64,000 nucleotides of DNA from Geosiphon pyriformis (taxonomy: Eukaryota; Glomeromycota; Glomeromycetes; Archaeosporales; Geosiphonaceae): assembly GCA_016748015.1 (NCBI GenBank), contig JAAOMT010000495.1, positions 264,094-328,093 of the forward strand, written 5' to 3'. The notes under the pieces were generated by a model. That model was not told where the DNA came from. It made no database searches and worked only from the letters and a program-made list of their open reading frames with translations. Each line of letters opens with the position of its first letter. Position 1 is the stretch's first letter. Shown one piece after another: positions 22,003 to 34,384 of the stretch. The position numbers and the translations under genes are program-made.

Positions 22003-24165
22003 ATAATTACAATCAGAACAAAGAGTAAAAAAGCTGTATTTAATATTTCTTTTAAAATATCTAATAAAGTTTCAATTAAGAAAGTTTTTTTTATTGTAAA
22101 AGCAGCTAAACAAAACATTTTAAAAGCTTTTTTCTTAAATAATAGTAATAAAAAACTGTTTTTGATGATTATTAAAGCATTTTTCTCATTTTTAACTGGT
22201 TTTTTAGTTAAAATTCTTTAAAATTTTTTAATAATAAACTAGTTAACAAGCTGGTTTTCTTAATTATTATTGTTATACTTAATATTATTAGCATTATTTC
22301 TTTAAAAATAACCAAAAAACCAAAAATTCCAAAAAGCAAATGCAATTATTTGCTTCTGTTATTATTATATCAAATTTTTTTGTGGTTTTAGTTAAAATTT
22401 TAAATGAAATTTTTATTGTATTATTTAATATATTATTCAAAATAGGCCAAAATTAACCATTGGCTATATTATTAAATATAATATTTTCTAATAGATTCTT
22501 ACTAATTTTAAAAGCAAACCAACAGTTTTTTGTTAAGTTACCTGTTTTTAAAAACTGGTATAATTAAATAAAAACCAATTTATTATCACTTTCTTTAATT
22601 TTTGGTACTGTTATTAGTGGTACTTAAAAAATTATTACTGGTTATTAAAGATTTATTAAATAGATAATCTCTATTTTAGTGCTTAATACAACTTTTAAGA
22701 TTAAATTGGCTTATATTAAGACTGTTTTTCAGTCTGTACATAGTTTTTTGAATGCAAAATTGGTATTAAAAGACAATATAATACTCTTTTTTATAAAGTT
22801 TGCTTCTTAAAAATCTTTAAAAACTGTTTTTTTGGTTAAACTTACAAGCTTTATTTATTTGGCTACTCTTAAAATTGCCAAATTTTTGGTGGTTTCTGAA
22901 ACTGGTTTTTTTTGCTATTATTGTATTGTATAATATGTCTTTGAATATGTTTGTTACTAATATTAAGACAATACTTAGTGAATTTAATAAGATTATTCAT
23001 ATTGTGCTAAAAACTATTAGTGTTTAACAATATGTTGTTGTTTATTTTAAAAAGTTAGATGCTATTGTGTTTGTTTTAAATTATTAATTAGTATTAGTGG
23101 ATAAAAATAGTGTTAAGATTTTCTTTTTAATAAATTAAAATAAGACTATTTTGTCTTATAATAGATTTAAAACCAAGTTGGTTAACTTTTCTTCTGGTTG
23201 TATTGTATTTTAAACTTGTTTTATTTTTTATTTTTCTGATTTTAGCTGTTATTCTTAATTTATTTTGGTTATATTTGAATTTTAAGCTGATTTAAATGCT
23301 ACTTTGTTAAAACTAGCACTTTAAAAAAATGTTATATCTGATAAAAAACTTCTGAAAATTGGTACTGTTTTAGATACTAAGATTCAAATTATTTGGTAGT
23401 TGATTTTAAAGTATTTTTACTCTTTTTTCTTAAGATTTTCAAGGTTTTATTTTTCATGTTTTTGTTATTAAGTTTTATATTAAAGCTATTGCTTCTGTGT
23501 CTTTTTTAGTTTCTGATTTTTTAGTTGATTTTGTTTTTTTTGTTAATATAATAACTGGTAATTTTGTAGTTTTTTTTTAGTTGGCCATTTTGGAATTTGA
23601 TTTGGCCAAGCTTTTTGTTCTGATTAAGTTTATTATTAAGCCAATAAGTTTTTTGATTACAATGTTTGAACAATTTGTGAATAATAATTTGGTTTTAAGT
23701 AATATATTTAACTTTAAAGTTAATAAAGTTTTGGTATATATGAGTATTTTTAACAAAGTTATTGAAAAGCTAAAACAGAAAATAGTGGTATTAAAGACTA
23801 AGTGTGATTAAAATAACATTAATTTGTTTAATTTATATATAGATTTGTTTACTGTTAATAATAATATGTTTTCTAATTTAATGTTTCTGTGAAAATATAA
23901 GTTTGCTAGTATTAAAACTAATATCTTGAAAACTGTTAAATAACTGGTTAAATTAATTTATAATAGTGTTATATTATTTAAAGTTATTTAAAGAATGTTT
24001 TTTTTTAATAGATTTTTTTTTAAAGTATTAACATAATATTGCTTTTATTGGTCTAAGTAACTAGTTATATGTAAAAAACACATAAATTATGTCTAGTTAG
24101 AACTTTTAGTTTTAGTTCTATATATTAGATAGTGATTAGATTATATTTATAAAACTTTAATAAAA
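22003..24165 (+). mobile_element. ORF1-only retroelement, copy E2, with LINE-type 3' tail
   Basis: Aligned by eye along its length with E1 (5831-8115): the same order of N-terminal block (22070-22200), middle block (23070-23330), C-terminal coiled-coil-like block (23581-23810) and 3' tail (24045-24165, hairpin TTATATGT...ACACATAA). It is richer in A+T and has more stops than E1. The longest remaining open piece is 76 codons at 23581-23811. Neither reverse transcriptase nor endonuclease is present. It begins about 190 bp after the displaced LINE A tail. Confidence 0.65.
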
Positions 24166-24739
24166 AAAAAAATAATAATTAAATTATATCTAATTATGTT
24201 TATTTTAAAATATATTTTGGTTTTTAATAATATATTAATAAGTTTAAATAGTTAAATAACTTTAAATACTTATGTTATTAAATTAAATTTATTATTGCTA
24301 AATTTTTATAATTATTTTTAATTAAAAAAATAACATATAATAAATATTATAAATAATAAAAAACTTAATATAATTTAATTTAAAATATAAATTAGATTTA
24401 TATATAGTTTTTAAATTTACAAATAAGTTTTTGGCTAATTTGTATATTTATATTATAAAAATAGTACATAAAAAATTGTTTGTTGTAATTAAAAAACAAT
24501 TTATAAAAAGTTTTATTTTAGTATTTTGTGTTTATATTATAAAAAAATAAAAATTTTAAATTATATATTTATATATTTATATATAAACATTTATAAAAAA
24601 CCATTAGATATTTATATTACTTTTTAGTAGTTTTATTAAATAGTATAATATATTTAATATTGTTAAAATATTTGATATATTTTTTAAATTATATAAATTA
24701 TTTTTTTGATTTAAATAATAATGTTATAATTAAAATATG

Positions 24740-24865
24740 GCTTTAATTAGCTCAAATAGCTAGTTATATATATATATAAAGTAAATTATGTTTAAAATAT
24801 TTATATATTATATTATATTAAATAGTAATTAAACTTTATTTACTAATACAATAATAAAAAATTTT
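24740..24865 (+). repeat. Orphan LINE 3' tail relic
   Basis: Follows the tail consensus in order: a TCAAATAGCTAGTTATAT start, AAATTATGTTTA, then AGTAATTAAACTTTATTTACT and an A-rich end. The hairpin has decayed into a TA repeat. Confidence 0.5.
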
Positions 24866-25221
24866 TGTTTTAAATATTAAAAAAACAAATGTTTTTATGT
24901 TTTTTTTTTTATATTATTTTAATTATTTTAATAAAAATATATGCATATTTTCAATTTAAATAAGCATATAATTATTTTTTTAATATTTTAATATTGATAA
25001 AATAACTATTTTTTATTTATATTATTAAAAAAATACTAAATATTTCACAAATTTTTGGAATTTGTATACATTAATTTTTTTGTAATTTAAGTATTTTTTT
25101 TTAAGGCTAAATATATATTAAATATTGTAAAATTAAAACCAAATCTTTTTCAAAAAAGTAAAAAAACTGTTTTTTATTTAAATAAAACATATTATAAATT
25201 TAATTTATAATTAAAAGATAT

Positions 25222-25275
25222 AGATAGATATTTACATGTAAAAAATACATAAGTTATGTTTATTATAAAACAGAT
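25222..25275 (+). repeat. Orphan LINE 3' tail relic with hairpin
   Basis: TTACATGTAAAAAATACATAA followed by GTTATGTTTATT matches the hairpin part of the LINE tails. The stem ATGTA/TACAT is kept. The downstream part of the tail is not recognisable. Confidence 0.45.
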
Positions 25276-25784
25276 ATATGTTGGATATACTCAATAAACA
25301 TAAAAAACCCTATCAGTTGGGAAATTTTATTTCCTCGCATATATAATAAAATGTATATTTAATTAAATATTTTTTTTAATAATTTTTAATTATTTATAAC
25401 AATTTTAAACTTTTTAAATTAATCAGATTTTTAATTTTGATAGCATTTTAATTTAAAATATAAAAAATTAAATTGTTAAATTGTTAAATTGTTAAGTATT
25501 TATAATTAAATAACTTTCTTAATGTAGAAAATAATGTAAAATTTCAAGTTTTTTATAAATATAGTATTGATTGTAATAAAATCTTAAATTTACATAATTA
25601 ATATTTAAAATATAAATATAATTAGTTGTTAAATATTTGAATTAAGTATATTTATATTTTTTATTCTTGTTATAATAAAATTATTTGATTGATCGGAATT
25701 TCTATTCACTATTAACTAAGAGTATTCAAAAAAAAATTTATGATACACGACCACTACGCAAAATTAAAGAAGCTCGTAGAATCA

Positions 25785-25820
25785 ACTGGAAAATCTAGAT
25801 CTTTCAAGATCTTTTCATTA
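25785..25820. promoter_or_regulatory. Possible degenerate heat-shock element upstream of the Hsp110 gene
   Basis: The stretch around TCTTTCAAGATCTTTTC carries TTC and near-GAA pentamers in alternating orientation, about 200 bp before the start codon. It is an imperfect match to the nTTCnnGAAnnTTCn consensus in AT-rich DNA, so weak. Confidence 0.2.
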
Positions 25821-26008
25821 CTCTTAACTAATTGGCTGATTTTTTAAACTGCGCTGTAAGGATAAATTATAATTTTAATAATAAAAGGAAGCTTCGAATG
25901 ATAGCTGTAAAAGGTTATCAACATCATTAGCGTGCTTAGCATGCTCTTCGTTTTTTATTAAATATAACTTTTTTTCAATCCAAAAGTTAAAACTTGAATA
26001 TTTTTACA

Positions 26009-28923
26009 ATGTCTGTCGTAGGTAAGCGCATTTTGGCTCGTTTGTTAGGTCCCTTTTAGGTCTCGGGTTTGGTTTTGTTGACTTATATTTTTTTAGGTCT
26101 TGATTTTGGAAACCTTCGGTCGGTGATCGCTGTCGCGCGAAACCGTGGCATTGATGTTGTTTGTAACGAGGTCTCCAACCGAGCTACACCGTGAGTTTTC
26201 CTTAATAAATCTTGATTTAATATTGTCATAATTTTCACATCATTATTAAGCGGAGAATTTAAGTTTGATAACACTTTTCTTTCATAGAGATCATATCAAT
26301 TTTTAAAAGCATATTTTATTTTTAGGGGTACTCTAATAATATGACTTAATTCGATTTTTTTCATTATTCTTAGGTCTCTTGTTTCTTTTGGTCCCAAACA
26401 GAGATACTTGGGAGAGGCTGCTAAAACCCAAGAAATCTCAAATTTTCATCACACAGTTGGTTCTTTAAAACGACTTGCTGGACGGTCTTTTAACGACAAG
26501 GAAATCCAAGAAATTGAGAAACAATATATCAATGCCGAATTGGTTGATGAGAAGGGACAAATTGGTGCCAAGGTCAGATAATACCTAACACCTTACATGA
26601 ATATCGTAGATCATCTATGAATCTGGAAATTTAATCTTTACTGTTTAACTTAGGTTCAATACCTTGGTGAAACGCGTGTATTCACGGCTACTCAATTAGT
26701 TGCCATGTATTTCACAAAGCTTGCAGAAATCGCATCAACAGAGCTTAAGATTCCAATCTCTGACGTTGTGATCTCTGTCCCTGCATGGTTTACTGATGCT
26801 CAACGCCGTAGTATTCTAGATGGTTCAGAAATTGCGGGTTTAAATTGTTTGCGCTTAATCCACGAGACTACTGCCATTGCTTTGGGTTATGGTATTACAA
26901 AAACAGATTTACCTGAGGATAAACCACGAAATGTCGTGTTTGTTGACGTAGGACATTCTAGCTACAGCGTGGCGATTGCCAGCTTTGTTAAAGGTCAACT
27001 TGTGGTCAAAGCCACCGCCTCTGATCGAAATTTTGGTGGGCGTAACTTTGACCAAGTTCTCGTCGACCATTTTGCTGAAATATTCAAAGAAAAATATAAC
27101 ACCGATATTAAATCAAATCCAAAGGCCCTCTTTCGTCTCCGTGTCGGTTGTGAGAGAGCAAAGAAAGTTTTATCGGCAAACTCTCAGGCTCCCCTTAATG
27201 TGGAAAATGTGATGAACGACATTGACTTTAACTCGATGATCAAACGCGAAGAATTCGAAGAGCTATGCAAAGATCTTTTAGATCGTATAGAAATACCACT
27301 TGCACAGGCACTAGAAGAAGCAGGCCTTAATAAGGAAGATATTCATTCTATCGAGGTGGTTGGTGGTTCCATACGTGTCCCTGCCATCAAAGAACGACTC
27401 TCCCAATTCTTTGGGAAAGAGTTGAACTTTACTCTTAACCAAGATGAAGCCGTTGCTCGAGGTTGTGCTTTTCTGTGTGCCATTTTATCACCAGTCTTCA
27501 AAGTACGAGAATTTGGTGTACAAGATGTTACTAGTTATCCAATCAAAATTAAATGGGAAACTATCCCCGAGGTTCCTGATGAAGAATCAGAACTACTTGT
27601 CTTCCCTAAATTCAACACTATTCCGTCCACCAAAATATTAACCTTCCATCGCAAGGAACCCTTTGACATCGAAGCTTATTACGCTGAGCCCGATAAAACC
27701 CCTGGAACCCAGTCTTGGATCGGAAGATTTTCAATTAAAAATGTTGTTCCGACAGAGAATGGGGATTTGAGTATTGTCAAAGTCAAGGCTAGGCTCAATG
27801 TTCATGGGGTTCTTTCTGTGGATAATGCTACAATTGTTGAGGAGATAATTGAAGAGAAAGAAGAGCCCAAGGGGGATGAACCACAACCAATGGACACTAA
27901 TCAAAATAACGACGAAGCCGCAAAAGTTCCAAGTCGTAATGTCAAAAAAGTCAAGAAAATCGTGAAAAAGGCCGAGCTACCAGTTGTCGCGGGTACTCCA
28001 TCACTGGATAAATCGATTATCACACTTTATAGAGAACAAGAGGTCCAAATGATAGCTATTAACAAACTCGTAGCGGACACGGAAATACAAAAAAACGCAC
28101 TTGAAGAATATGTATACGATACTCGTTCGAAACTCGACTCAAGTTACGCTCAATATGTTGATTCTGGTGAGAAAGAAAACTTTTTAAATCTTTTGAATGA
28201 AACAGAAAATTGGTTATACGATGAAGGTGATGATGCCACAAAATCGATATATGCTGGCAAACTTTCGAGCCTCAGAGAACACGGCAATCCGATTGCTAAT
28301 CGATATCGAGAAGCCGAAGAGCGTCCCAAAGCAGAAAAGCAGTTGCGTGACAGCATACAGTCATTTATTTTGAGCGCAACTAGTAATGAAGAAAAATTCG
28401 CACATATTTCCGATCAAGAAAAGCAAAATGTTGTTGAAAAAGCGACTCAAGTTTTAAGTTGGCTGGATGAAAAAATTTTTGCTCAAAATCAATTACCGAA
28501 ATATAAGGATCCAATTGTTTTAGCCCATGGAATTTCGAAAGAACGAGAGGTAGGCGCTAAATTGTTTTGATATATGATTTTATTAGAGATCTTGGTTTAT
28601 TTTGGTATTTTTATAAAATCGTTCTTCACATTTTTTTTTAGGGGCTTGTGCAATATTGCTCTCCTATTATCTTGAGGTTAGTAAAAAAAATCAAGGGAAA
28701 CCTTTAACCATTTTGAGATTTAATACCTTACTATTGTCATTTTAGGCCCAAACCTAAACCAGAACCTAAACCAGAACCAAAACCTGCAGAGACTCCAGCT
28801 ACTCCGGCGCCAGAAACACCAGTAGGTGGTTCTCAAGGTACTCCTCAAGAAACCGCGGCAACTCCTCAACCAGAAACACCAGTTACACAAAATGATGATA
28901 GAAAGGATATGGATGTTGATTAG
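26009..28923 (+). CDS. SSE1: Hsp110/Sse1-family molecular chaperone (Hsp70 nucleotide exchange factor), six exons
   Basis: Exons 26009-26021, 26097-26190, 26374-26572, 26654-28549, 28642-28676 and 28746-28923 give 804 aa, between yeast Sse1 and animal Hsp110 in length. The N-terminal ATPase lobe starts MSVVGLDFGN and contains VSNRATPSLVSFG, the Hsp110-type variant of the Hsp70 signature. The central lobe is followed by the substrate-binding beta domain, then an acidic/polar linker with a basic [10 protein letters not shown] patch, a long helical C-domain and a Pro/Lys/Glu-rich tail ([11 protein letters not shown]) ending in MDVD. Known family role: it accelerates ADP release from cytosolic Hsp70 and prevents aggregation. 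The tail is encoded by two small last exons. No disruption is seen. Confidence 0.95.
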
Positions 28924-29322
28924 ACATTTCAGCATTTAATTGGAAGACACGATTAAAGAAACAATAGGGAAATAAATAGAAAATTATTCAAGTGGTTACA
29001 GTTTTTAGACACTTATTAATGTATAATTTAGGAAATAAAATTTTTTGCCTTCACCGTTGACAGTGTCAAAAGCAAATCGAATAATATTTTGGGATAAATT
29101 TATCTGAAAAAGCTGCTTTACCGCAGTCGAATAAGGCGACCTCGGGAAATAAATGGTTGGGGGCATTATCCAAGCAAAGATAAATATTATGTTTATTTCT
29201 ACCTGCGCTAATATTATCTTAAAACTTTAAATGACGCGTTTTGAAATCCTGGGTAGGAGAGATCACAAAATGATATTTATCGGTTTACTATTTGCAAAGC
29301 ACAATAAATTCCCCCTTGGGAT
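28924..29322. other. Intergenic between convergent genes
   Basis: The 3' ends of the Hsp110 and epimerase genes face each other here. It holds AT-rich 3' UTR-like sequence and nothing else I can name. Confidence 0.6.
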
Positions 29323-30233
29323 TTATGAGATTTGTTCCAATTCAACCAAAACACCACCACAGTCCTTGGGATGCAAAAATACTACCGGATTCCCATGGGC
29401 ACCGATTTTTGGTACAGGATCCAGAACTCTTATATTTTGGGCTACAAGATTTTTGACGGCGTTTGTTACATTGTCGACCTTTAACAATTCCGAAAGTAAG
29501 CAAGGCTGTAAATTCATCAAATCAACTAATTGAAAGATTAAGTGTTTATGTCAATAAGATACTGGTACCTCAATGCAAACATGATGAACACCACCACTTT
29601 TATTCTTGAGCAAAAAGCTGTGTATTGGGGATCGATCATTTATCTCACCCAACAACTCAATTTTCGTGTTGCCTAAATTCACAAATACGGTATGAACGCC
29701 ATGTTCTGGTAATGTCTAGCAAAATGAATCAATGATATTTTAAACATGTTTTCAAGTGGGAAAATCTTATGATGCAATAATATTATCAAATAATATTTCT
29801 TACAACTTGCTCACTAACCGACCCAGCACCCATAATACATCGCCAAAAATAAGCCGATTTTTCAATATCTGGTACAGCGAATGCAACATGATTCAATCGG
29901 CCCAGTTTCCATACTAAATGATTCTGGTCACGATATTAAAAATTCATAAATACGTATATATATATGAATGCCATTCTCTCGAATCCAATTCTTTCATTTG
30001 GGAAATCAGAGCCTTATGAAATATCCATTCAACGTTCAAATGTTAGTCCAAGGCATTACCTTTGGAATTCCGGTCTCAGTCTCGGACATGAATCCCCTTT
30101 GACCCAAAAATATCGTAAATGCCCCACTGCCAATTATCTGCGCCACATATCTACCTCTTTGAACCGCAGCCGTAGTGGTTGTTAAACCCCTGGCAATATT
30201 ACGTAAAAAAAACATCTTTGTCCGCAAGGCCAA
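29323..30233 (-). CDS. Methylmalonyl-CoA epimerase, mitochondrial, four exons
   Basis: Exons (minus) 30233-30060, 29923-29804, 29715-29569 and 29478-29323 give 198 aa. The first exon encodes an Arg-rich leader without acidic residues at the start (MALRTKMFFLRNIARGL), a likely mitochondrial presequence. The vicinal-oxygen-chelate fold follows: RLNHVAFAVPD with a metal-binding His, VHHVCIEV with another, and the end GGVLVELEQ with the Glu ligand. IGAHGNPVVFLHPKDCGG is family-typical. The enzyme interconverts (S)- and (R)-methylmalonyl-CoA in propionate breakdown. The start could also be the second Met at 30215. No mutase gene is in the window. Confidence 0.92.
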
Positions 30234-30536
30234 AATTAATGGATACCAGAGAAATCTATGCGTTCAATTTATAGATATTTTGTGCCCTGAATTAGAAATT
30301 GACAATTGGGATATGTAGTTTCGTGCCCCAAAATCAAAATATCAATGTGATTCATTCGAAAATTATGTCATTAGTAAAATCATGGAGGGGTTAAATATTT
30401 CTCGGTTAACTTTTCATTCTTTGGCCTGATATACCCGTTATATAGAAATTTTCATATAGTATAACCGCAATAGGATTCTGAAATTCAACTCAATAATTGA
30501 GATTTTTCAAAAACTGGTTTTAACGAAAGATCGAAT
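30234..30536. other. Intergenic, epimerase 5' side
   Basis: Moderately AT-rich with no convincing coding exon. It probably holds the epimerase promoter and the 3' UTR of the candidate gene to its right. Confidence 0.45.
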
Positions 30537-30880
30537 CTATTGCAAGATTATAAAATCAAAAGGGGGATTACCTGACGCTTTGGCATTAGTGATTGCCTTC
30601 CGCGTGGCTTGAGAACCCCACATTTTTTTCATGAAATGCCATTCATACTTTAACGAATGTTTATTTTTCTTATCCTAAAATGGGTAACTGCCGTATAACA
30701 TGATAAAAGATACCCGAACGGAAATTTTCGAGAGTTTTCAAGGTACACTGAATGGAAACTTGCCAGTATGTACCATCAGTAAATTTAATAGGAATTCTTT
30801 GGTTAACCCTTGATGTTGAATTATAATTTTTTTTTAAAAAGTAACACTTAATTATAGTGATTATGAAGATAACCAATTAA
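30537..30880 (-). CDS. Candidate small unidentified gene (two exons visible)
   Basis: Two minus-strand stretches look coding. The right one (about 30820-30705) reads RIPIKFTDGTYWQVSIQCTL and ends in a GT donor (GGTATCTTTT). The left one (about 30674-30537) reads KYEWHFMKKMWGSQATRKAI and ends in TAG after FDFIILQ. Normal amino-acid composition and balanced codon use set them apart from the AT-rich flanks. The splice joint between them is not unambiguous, and no start codon is certain. A mitochondrial ribosomal protein (bL31m-like, from the FTDGT start) is a guess only. Confidence 0.35.
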
Positions 30881-31185
30881 AAAGTAATTAATAAGAGTTT
30901 CAATCAAAAGAAGATGGGTTTCAGGGATTGAAAGTGTTCTTGTTTTGCGATTAAATGAAATAAAAATTCTTTGAGTAATATCTCCTACACTATTGAAAAA
31001 TAAAGAATGAACCCAATTGATATGATCAATCCAAGCCTTCGGATAATTGAAATAAATTCACCACTGGAGCAATTTACAATATATACTTCCAACCAAAACC
31101 AATCAAAAGATACTCGCAATCAAAATGTCAAACCAAACCCTAAGATTCAAAGCAAAGGTCTCAAGAACATCCCTCAAAAACATAT
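30881..31185. other. Intergenic
   Basis: Between the candidate small gene and the Rab GTPase 3' end. AT-rich at the left, then more balanced. No feature recognised. Confidence 0.45.
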
Positions 31186-32052
31186 TTACATAAGGCTGCA
31201 ACAAGCAGATTGATTACGATTCTTCAAATAGAAACTCTCATTGTCCCCATCAATTATATCCAGCTCAAATTGCGGCATCTTAACCACCCGTGCAATATGC
31301 GTGAATGCTGCCTCAACATTTATTCCTTCTTTCGCGCTGGCTTCAAAACAAGAAATCTGCGTGGTACTTCCACTATATTTTTGTGCAAATTCTCGAATTC
31401 GTCTCTTTGGGACCTGCCTATCATTCAGATCAATCTTATTCCCTATAACGATGAAGGGAAATTCTGAAGGATCAGATACACCAGAATGTTTAAGAAATTC
31501 GGCACGCCATCGCTCAAGGTTTTCAAATGTTATTAACTTATTGACATCATAGACTAAAACGCAGGCATCAGCCCCTCTATAAAATGCCACCCCTAATGAT
31601 TGGAAACGTTCTTGGCCTTAAAAATCACAAATAATTTAATGAATATTTTTTAATAAATGCTAGATTGATGGATTGATTTAATATTTTCCGGTTCTTACCA
31701 GCTGTATCCCAGATTTGTAAAATTACCTTTTTACCGTTTTCTCTTCGCACTTCCTTCGTTGTGAAATCAGCGCCTATTGTAGCTTTATAATTATTCAAAA
31801 ACCGCTTATGTATAAACTAAAATTTAATAAAAGTTTGAGTTACCTAAATAGTAAATCAGTTATGTGGATGCTGCCAAAATTTGAATGCTTACCTGATTCC
31901 TTAAACAAGTCTATGAGCGTCAAAACGTACATTAATTTTAGTAATTTTCTTGACGCGTCACTTCTTGAAGTAAAAGCATAAATAAGCAGAACACTCACCT
32001 TACCAACCCCACCATCCCCAATTAAAACAACTTTCAGTATCTCTTTGGGCAT
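31186..32052 (-). CDS. Rab-family small GTPase (Rab7/Ypt7-like)
   Basis: Clear exons (minus): 32052-31999 encodes MPKEILKVVLIGDGGVGK, the P-loop. 31816-31699 encodes NNYKATIGADF (switch I) and the IWDTAG start of switch II. 31616-31186 continues QERFQSLGVAFYRGAD, then GNKIDL (guanine specificity) and EASAKEG, and ends in ACCSLM. A few residues between GVGK and the switch I exon are missing, so a very short exon must lie in 31817-31998. I could not place it with canonical splice sites. With it the protein would be about 205-207 aa. The sequence is closest to Rab7/Ypt7, a regulator of late endosome and vacuole fusion. The end reads as a CaaX-like prenylation signal (CSLM), not a plain CXC. Confidence 0.85.
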
Positions 32053-32640
32053 TTGCAAATTACCAGCAAACTTTTGAGTTAAAATATATATTTTTGGAAA
32101 AAAACTCGTTAAAAGCAAGATTCGAGTTGCGTACAATTTGGCTAATTTTATTGGCAAATGACCAACTGCCACTCCTTTTACTTATTGTAAGCTTCTTAGA
32201 AATCTGAGCGAGTCTAGTACAAGCTGAACTTTTAAAGGTAAAAGGATTAAACTGTCAAAAAGGAGACCCATTCTTTGAGTCTCCACTCATCAGGGCAGGA
32301 TAGAATTTGCTCATCATTGCGTTGAACAAAAATTTATTTTACCCCATGATATCATTTCCAAATTAAAATGGTATCGTGTGTTTCATTGCTTGTTTGACAC
32401 TGACGTTTATTGAACGCCGTCATAATGGAATTTCGACTAAATTCCGAAATGTATGTAACGGTAATATTTCTGTACAGGAAATCTAATGCTGTTTTGTGTA
32501 GCTGTAAGTTGAAATTCAAAAATTAAATGTCAAAACTTAAAATATTAAATAAAATTGAGTTTTTTAAATGTGCTTTTAGCAAATATAAAATATTTATTTT
32601 TAATTTTTTTGCTATTAAAAATTATACCAGTTATAAATTA
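32053..32640. other. Intergenic, Rab gene 5' side
   Basis: Less AT-rich than the transposon deserts near the Rab start, then a transition into AT-rich DNA. No gene recognised. Confidence 0.5.
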
Positions 32641-32649
32641 ATTTAATTA

Positions 32650-33900
32650 CTGTACGCTTTTTACATGTGACCAGCCATCTAGCCTTACATCGAACACTAC
32701 ATTAATTTAGACAATCTTTTGCTTCTAATCTACTTATAAAGTAATTAACATTCTTATTTTTTTTAACAAACCCACTTAGCCAGATTTTTGTTTTCTTCTT
32801 ACTAAATTTAACATCTAAATCTTGAATTTTCCACAAGAACTAATGATATATTAAAAACACATATAAATAAAACATAACTGAATTTTTCATATATAGAACA
32901 GAAAAATAAATTCAATCTAGCCTATTTTAAGCTAGTACTCTTGAAGACTAAAGTTATAGTCAAAACTATCATCAAGTTATTTTTGAACTTAAAGCAACAC
33001 TTAACATATATATACATAATTTAATAATAATTAATTAGACAAGTTTTTTTATTGATAGAATTCATAAAATCTCACAAATTATGTACTGTTGCTCTTATTA
33101 ACAAAGTATAAAATAAAGCTTTATGCATATTTCTGGTGTTTTATAATATTTTGTCTATATTAATTCTAATTATACAAACAGTATTTTTTTTAATAAAAAT
33201 AAACTACTTAAACATTAAAAAATTAATCTGATTTTAATTATTAAATTTTATTACAGTCTTTTGTTACAGTTTTATTAGTTGTATCTTAATTATTTTAATA
33301 TTACCAAATTTGGTTAATACAACATGTATAGTTTTTATTGATGTTTTTATTGTAATTTTTTTAATTACTACAGTTTAATTTATCTAAGTGTTTATTAAAT
33401 ACTTGAAATTATTGTTTATCTTTAATTTATTAATTTTAGCCAATTTTATAATTTTTATTATATTAAATTTAGAAGTAAAAATTACACAAATAATCTTACC
33501 AAATTTTGAAAAAATAAATGTTTTTCCAAAACTATTTATACTAAAAAATAATTTTTTTATTAATTTCAATTTATTTTAATAAAATTTTTTATTTACAACT
33601 AAAAAATTAACATTTAAAGCAAATAATTTACAAACAAAAACATTAATAAAAATTTTTAAAAATAAGAAAAAAAATAAATTTATCTAAAATATTATTGTTA
33701 TTATTATTAACATCAAAATTAATCTTATTAAAAAGTTTTTTAAAAACACATATTGTTATAATTTTTGGACTTTTAAAAATTATATTTATATATTTTAAAA
33801 CCAAATTTATTTTTATTGTTAAGCTAAAAGTTAATTTTTTTTATCAAATATTTTTTTATATTTATATTATTACTTATAAAGTAAAACAAAAAAAATAATA
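32650..33900 (-). mobile_element. LINE G: heavily decayed, internally deleted LINE fragment
   Basis: A LINE tail on the minus strand lies at 32720-32650 (GGCTGGTCACATGTAAAAAG). Further right, 33100-33700 aligns by eye with ORF1 of LINE B (20740-21140): the same order of landmarks, including ATTACTACAGTTTAATTT against ATTACCACAGCCTAATTT. Almost every C and G has become T or A. ORF2 is missing between tail and ORF1, so either an internal deletion joined them or two fragments lie side by side. Confidence 0.5.
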
Positions 33901-34384
33901 GAAAAATATAGTATAATTAGCTAATAGAATAGTATAAAATTACTAAAAATATGTAATATTAAAAATAATAATAATAATTTTAAGAATTTAAAAATGTTAA
34001 AAATTTTAGCAATAATTTTAAAAAAAAGAAATTTTATATTATAAAAATTTATATATATATAGTAATATCTATAAAAACAAGTTTAATAGAATTTTTATTT
34101 AAGTAATTTTAACAGTTAAAAATCTAATACTTAAAATAAACATTTATAAAATAAAAATTGTTATTATTAAATTATTTAATATTCAATTTTTATGAATTTA
34201 TTTCTATTGTATTAAAAATTATTTACTTCTAAATTAATATTAATAGTATTATTACAATTACATTAATTATATTAAAACAATAATTTTTAATTTTATGTAA
34301 AAAAATTTGATTTTTAACTTTAATTTATTAATAACAAATAATAGTTTGTTATTATGCTGTTTTTTTGTTAAGCTTAAAAATATT
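33901..34384. other. AT-rich desert
   Basis: Almost pure A+T with no readable feature. It may be the unreadable 5' part of LINE G. Confidence 0.4.

Larger units (their letters stand above)
24166..25700. other. AT-rich desert with LINE tail relics
   Basis: Almost pure A+T without a readable gene. The only structures I can name are two orphan LINE-type tails at 24740-24865 and 25222-25275, both on the plus strand. With the E2 tail this makes three tails in a row in the same direction. Confidence 0.55.

Noticed and set aside
33384-33898. Hydrophobic ORFs of 60-67 codons that could be small membrane proteins
   Set aside because: AT-rich DNA gives Phe/Leu/Ile/Lys runs in any frame, and the region aligns with decayed LINE ORF1 in the other orientation.
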